From DASWJZ01 sp964487455 (GTDB taxonomy: Bacteria > Pseudomonadota > Alphaproteobacteria > Rhizobiales > Afifellaceae), in contig CAZARE010000345.1 in assembly GCA_964487455.1 (NCBI GenBank), positions 1-16,720 on the forward strand: DNA of 16,720 nucleotides. The letters are read 5' to 3'. Position 1 is the first letter of the stretch. Each line of letters starts with the position of its first letter. The position numbers and the translations under genes were made by a program. A model generated the notes under the pieces. That model searched no databases. It was not told the origin of the DNA and saw only the letters and a list, made by a program, of their open reading frames with translations. Shown one piece after another: positions 13,942-16,720 of this stretch.

Positions 13942-13968
13942 GAAGCGCTTCCCTAAAGCGATGAGCCA

Positions 13969-16056
13969 ATGGGGAAAAATGTGACCAAACCGCAAGCTCG
14001 AACGATGCAGCCGGCGCAGCCTGTCGCCAATCACCGCAGGAAAAAGGCGGCCGTCGCCGCCGCCCGCCCCGCGGCCGACCCAGAAATCGACCGGCTAGCC
14101 GCCAATCGCGTCGTCATCGAGGGCGTGGAGCCAGAGCTGGACGGCGGGCGCTTTCCTGCCAAGGCGGCGGTCGGGGATCAGTTCGTGGTCGAGGCTGACA
14201 TCTTCTCCGACGGCCACGACAAGATCGACGCTGCGCTCCTCCTCCGGCGCACGGACGAGGAAGCATGGCGCGAAATGCCCATGGCTTTCGTAGATAACGA
14301 TCGATGGCGCGGCGTCGCAGTCGTGGAATCCAACACCCGCCATTACTACACGTTGATAGCCTGGCGCGATCTCTTCGCCAGTTGGCGCGACGAAGTGTCG
14401 AAGAAGCATGCCGCCGGCGTGCCGGTCGACCTGGAGCTCAAAGAGGGTTTGGAGCTGGTGGGGCGGACGCTGAAGGAGAGCGACCGCATCGGCAACGCCG
14501 ACCAAACCACGCTGAGCACGCTGCTAGCCCGGCTTGAGGCAACGCGCGAGGACGGCGAGCGCCTCGCGATTCTGCTCTCGCGGGAGACAAGCGTCGTCAT
14601 GCGGCGTGCCGGCATCCGCACCAACCTCTCGCGTTATCCGCGCGAGCTGGAGCTCGTCGTCGACCGCAAATTGGCCGCGTTCAGCGCCTGGTACGAGCTG
14701 ATGCCGCGCTCCATGTCCGACGATCCGCATCGGCACGGCACCTTCGACGACGTGATTCTCAAGCTCCCCTATGTGCGCGACCTCGGTTTCGACGTGCTCT
14801 ATTTTCCGCCCATCCATCCGATCGGCCGAATGCACCGAAAGGGCAAGAACAACAGCCTTACCACGGCGCCGGACGATCCGGGCAGTCCTTACGCCATCGG
14901 CTCGGAGGAAGGCGGCCACGATGCCATCCATCCCGAGCTTGGCACGTTCAAAGATTTCGCGCGGCTGATCGCCGCCGCGCGCGAGCACGACTTGGAGATC
15001 GCGCTCGACTTCGCCATCCAGTGCTCACCCGACCATCCCTGGATCAAGGAGCATCCGGAATGGTTCGACTGGCGTCCTGACGGCACCATCAAATTCGCCG
15101 AGAATCCCCCTAAGAAATACGAGGACATCGTCAACGTCCATTTCTACCGCGGCGCCTATCCCTCGCTCTGGTACGCCCTGCGCGAGGTTGTGCTTTTCTG
15201 GGTGGACAAGGGCGTGAAGATCTTTCGCGTCGACAACCCGCACACAAAGCCGATGCCATTCTGGGAGTGGATGATCCGCGACATCCAGAACCGTCATCCG
15301 GAGGTGATCTTCCTGTCGGAGGCGTTTACCCGGCCGAAGCTGATGAAGCGGCTGGCCAAGGTCGGCTTCACCCAGTCCTATTCCTACTTCACGTGGCGCA
15401 ACGCCAAGCGGGAGCTCACCGACTATCTGACCGAGCTGACGACGACCGAGTGCCGCCACTATATGCGGCCGAACTTCTTTGTGAACACACCGGACATCAA
15501 TCCGACTTACCTGCAGACCAGCGGACGCCCAGGCTTCCGCATTCGCGCCTTTCTGGCGGCGACGCTCGCCGGAAACTACGGCGTCTACAGCGGTTTCGAG
15601 CTCTGCGAGTCGGAGCCAATCCCAGGGAAAGAGGAATATCTCAATTCGGAGAAGTACGAGATCAAGGCATGGGACTGGGACAAACCGGAACACATCCGTC
15701 CGGATATCCGGCTCTTCAACCGGCTGCGGCGGGAGCATCCGGCGCTGCAGTCGTTCACCAACCTCTCGTTCTACAATGCGTGGAACGACAACATCCTCTA
15801 TTACGGCAAGATGACGCCGGCGAAGGACGATGTCCTGCTCTTCGCCGTCAACCTCGACCCGCACAATGCGCAGAGCGCGCATTTCGAGGTGCCGCTGTGG
15901 GAGTTTGGCCTCCCGGACGAGGCCGCAATCGGCGTGGAGGACCTCGTCACCGGCGCCCTTTTCACCTGGCATGGCAAGGTGCAGCACATGCTGCTCGACC
16001 CAATTGAGCGCCCCTACGCGATCTGGCGTCTCAACCCGACCGCCGGGACGTTTTGA
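13969..16056 (+). CDS. glgE: Alpha-1,4-glucan:maltose-1-phosphate maltosyltransferase
   Basis: This 695-residue cytoplasmic GH13 enzyme (GlgE branch) adds maltose units from alpha-maltose-1-phosphate to alpha-1,4-glucan. A basic, disordered N-tail (1-40) precedes a GlgE-specific N-terminal domain (about 45-215), then the barrel. Catalytic residues, by alignment to Streptomyces GlgE from memory: nucleophile Asp422 (IFRVDNPHTKPMPFWEW), acid/base Glu451 (IFLSEAFTRPKLM) and Asp509 (FVNTPDINPTYLQ). The DVLYFPPIHPIGRMHRKGKNN stretch (split over about 275-295) and RPGFRIR are also typical of GlgE. Length is normal. The ATG at 13969 lacks a good Shine-Dalgarno; the GTG at 13981, with GGGGA five bases upstream, is a possible true start. 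Its stop overlaps the start of treS (TGATG), so the two are translationally coupled. Trehalose is the likely carbon source for this route. Confidence 0.95.
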   Translation: MGKNVTKPQARTMQPAQPVANHRRKKAAVAAARPAADPEIDRLAANRVVIEGVEPELDGGRFPAKAAVGDQFVVEADIFSDGHDKIDAALLLRRTDEEAWREMPMAFVDNDRWRGVAVVESNTRHYYTLIAWRDLFASWRDEVSKKHAAGVPVDLELKEGLELVGRTLKESDRIGNADQTTLSTLLARLEATREDGERLAILLSRETSVVMRRAGIRTNLSRYPRELELVVDRKLAAFSAWYELMPRSMSDDPHRHGTFDDVILKLPYVRDLGFDVLYFPPIHPIGRMHRKGKNNSLTTAPDDPGSPYAIGSEEGGHDAIHPELGTFKDFARLIAAAREHDLEIALDFAIQCSPDHPWIKEHPEWFDWRPDGTIKFAENPPKKYEDIVNVHFYRGAYPSLWYALREVVLFWVDKGVKIFRVDNPHTKPMPFWEWMIRDIQNRHPEVIFLSEAFTRPKLMKRLAKVGFTQSYSYFTWRNAKRELTDYLTELTTTECRHYMRPNFFVNTPDINPTYLQTSGRPGFRIRAFLAATLAGNYGVYSGFELCESEPIPGKEEYLNSEKYEIKAWDWDKPEHIRPDIRLFNRLRREHPALQSFTNLSFYNAWNDNILYYGKMTPAKDDVLLFAVNLDPHNAQSAHFEVPLWEFGLPDEAAIGVEDLVTGALFTWHGKVQHMLLDPIERPYAIWRLNPTAGTF

Positions 16057-16720
16057 TGGATGTCGCTGCCATCGAGCGGTCAGTGGAGGCCGCTGACGCA
16101 GCGCGCGCGCACAACCGCGACGGTGCGATCGATCGTTCTCAGCGCGATTGGTACAAGGACGCGATTATCTACCAACTGCACATCAAGGCGTTCCACGACG
16201 CCAACGGCGACGGCGTCGGCGACTTTGCCGGCCTGGTGGAGCGACTCGACTATATCGAGAGCCTCGGCGTCAACGTCATCTGGCTGCTGCCCTTCTATCC
16301 CTCGCCGCAGCGCGACGACGGTTACGATATATCCGACTACCGCTCCATCAACCCAACCTACGGCGACATGCGCGCGTTCCGCCGTTTCGTCGCCGCGGCG
16401 CATCGGCGAGGCATCCGTGTCATCACCGAGCTGGTGATCAACCACACATCCGACCAGCATCCCTGGTTCCAAAAGGCGCGGCGGGCCAAGCCCGGCTCGG
16501 CAGCGCGCAACTTCTATGTCTGGAGCGACACCGACGAATACTACCTCGGTACGCGCATCATCTTCGTCGACACCGAGAAATCGAACTGGACGTGGGATCC
16601 GGAAGCGCACGCCTTCTTCTGGCACCGCTTCTATTCGCACCAGCCTGACCTCAACTTCGACAATCCGCGCGTCCTTGAGGAAGTCCTGCGTACCATGCGC
16701 TTCTGGCTGGAAATCGGCGT
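16056..16720 (+). CDS. treS: Trehalose synthase (maltose/trehalose mutase), N-terminal part, cut by window edge
   Basis: The frame opens at the ATG at 16056-16058, which shares its A with the glgE stop (TGATG), and stays open to the edge: 221 residues. It is a GH13 enzyme that interconverts maltose and trehalose. After a variable 30-residue lead, the (beta/alpha)8 barrel begins at DWYKDAIIYQLHIKAF (31-46), followed by the calcium-loop motif DANGDGVGDF (48-57), VIWLLPFYPSPQRDDGYDI (74-92) and ELVINHTSDQHPWF (125-138). The segment YVWSDTDEYYLGTRIIF-VDTEKSNWTWD (154-181) and HRFYSHQPDLNFDNP (190-204) are characteristic of TreS rather than other amylases. The nucleophile block (GFRLDA-type) should come just past the edge. 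Whether a maltokinase domain is fused at the C-terminus, as in many proteobacteria, is not visible. It works with GlgE: trehalose to maltose, to maltose-1-phosphate, to glucan. Confidence 0.95.
   Translation, partial: MDVAAIERSVEAADAARAHNRDGAIDRSQRDWYKDAIIYQLHIKAFHDANGDGVGDFAGLVERLDYIESLGVNVIWLLPFYPSPQRDDGYDISDYRSINPTYGDMRAFRRFVAAAHRRGIRVITELVINHTSDQHPWFQKARRAKPGSAARNFYVWSDTDEYYLGTRIIFVDTEKSNWTWDPEAHAFFWHRFYSHQPDLNFDNPRVLEEVLRTMRFWLEIG

Larger units (their letters stand above)
13540..13968. other. 429-bp gap between divergent marR-type gene and glgE
   Basis: Open frames exist on both strands (for example a plus-strand frame from the GTG at 13647 to 13964), but they have no recognisable domain and weak coding character, so I call no gene. 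The gap should hold both divergent promoters. Seen in it: a near-palindrome (13640-13651), a long hairpin (13666-13690) and a tandem 10-bp repeat (13922-13941). No sigma-70 or EcfG-type promoter was found with correct spacing. Confidence 0.5.

Noticed and set aside
13647..13964. Plus-strand open frame of 105 residues between the marR-type gene and glgE
   Set aside because: No recognisable domain, no clear ribosome-binding site, Arg/Ser/Cys-rich shadow-like composition, and overlapping frames on both strands; a database search could reopen it.

Overview
The window is about 16.7 kb of GC-rich, densely coded bacterial chromosome. It looks like an alphaproteobacterium of the Hyphomicrobiales (Rhizobiales) type. 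The clues are the protein sequences (rhizobial-type GalU, an MltB-family lytic transglycosylase followed by a DUF459/SGNH protein, a short-loop bd oxidase, GlgE-TreS), Tat-exported TRAP binding protein, frequent GTG/TTG starts and short or overlapping gene junctions. The genus cannot be fixed from sequence reading alone. I saw no rRNA, tRNA, insertion sequence, phage gene or CRISPR array.

Layout, left to right. (1) The 3' part of a cobalamin-independent methionine synthase-like gene (+) runs in from the left edge and converges on the next unit across a hairpin. (2) An envelope block on the minus strand: MltB-family lytic transglycosylase followed 21 bp later by a secreted DUF459/SGNH-like protein that seems to lack its catalytic Ser and His. 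(3) A nucleotide-sugar pair, galE (-) and galU (+), divergent from a 72-bp gap; together they interconvert and supply UDP-glucose and UDP-galactose for surface polysaccharides. (4) A minus-strand operon reading from 10371 down to 5483: TRAP binding protein (Tat signal), TRAP small permease, TRAP large permease, amidase-signature hydrolase and a 68-residue two-helix membrane protein. The last four are tightly packed (24-bp gap, 3-bp gap, ATGA overlap), which suggests uptake of an organic acid or amide followed by hydrolysis. A strong intercistronic stem-loop follows the binding-protein gene. (5) A minus-strand bd-type quinol oxidase, cydA/cydB (short Q-loop, cyanide-insensitive or CIO type), with a MarR-family regulator gene just upstream on the same strand. 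(6) A plus-strand pair, glgE and treS (cut by the right edge), the GlgE route between trehalose/maltose and alpha-1,4-glucan.

The gene content is mostly familiar. The less ordinary signals are at the regulatory level: a perfect 10-bp inverted repeat whose 3' arm contains the likely Shine-Dalgarno of cydA; five GGCAT/ATGCC half-sites in front of the TRAP operon; three near-identical repeats in the transglycosylase leader; and a hairpin and a palindrome between the divergent marR and glgE. I do not see convincing evidence of an entirely new system. The TRAP-amidase-small membrane protein operon is the most likely place for undescribed function.
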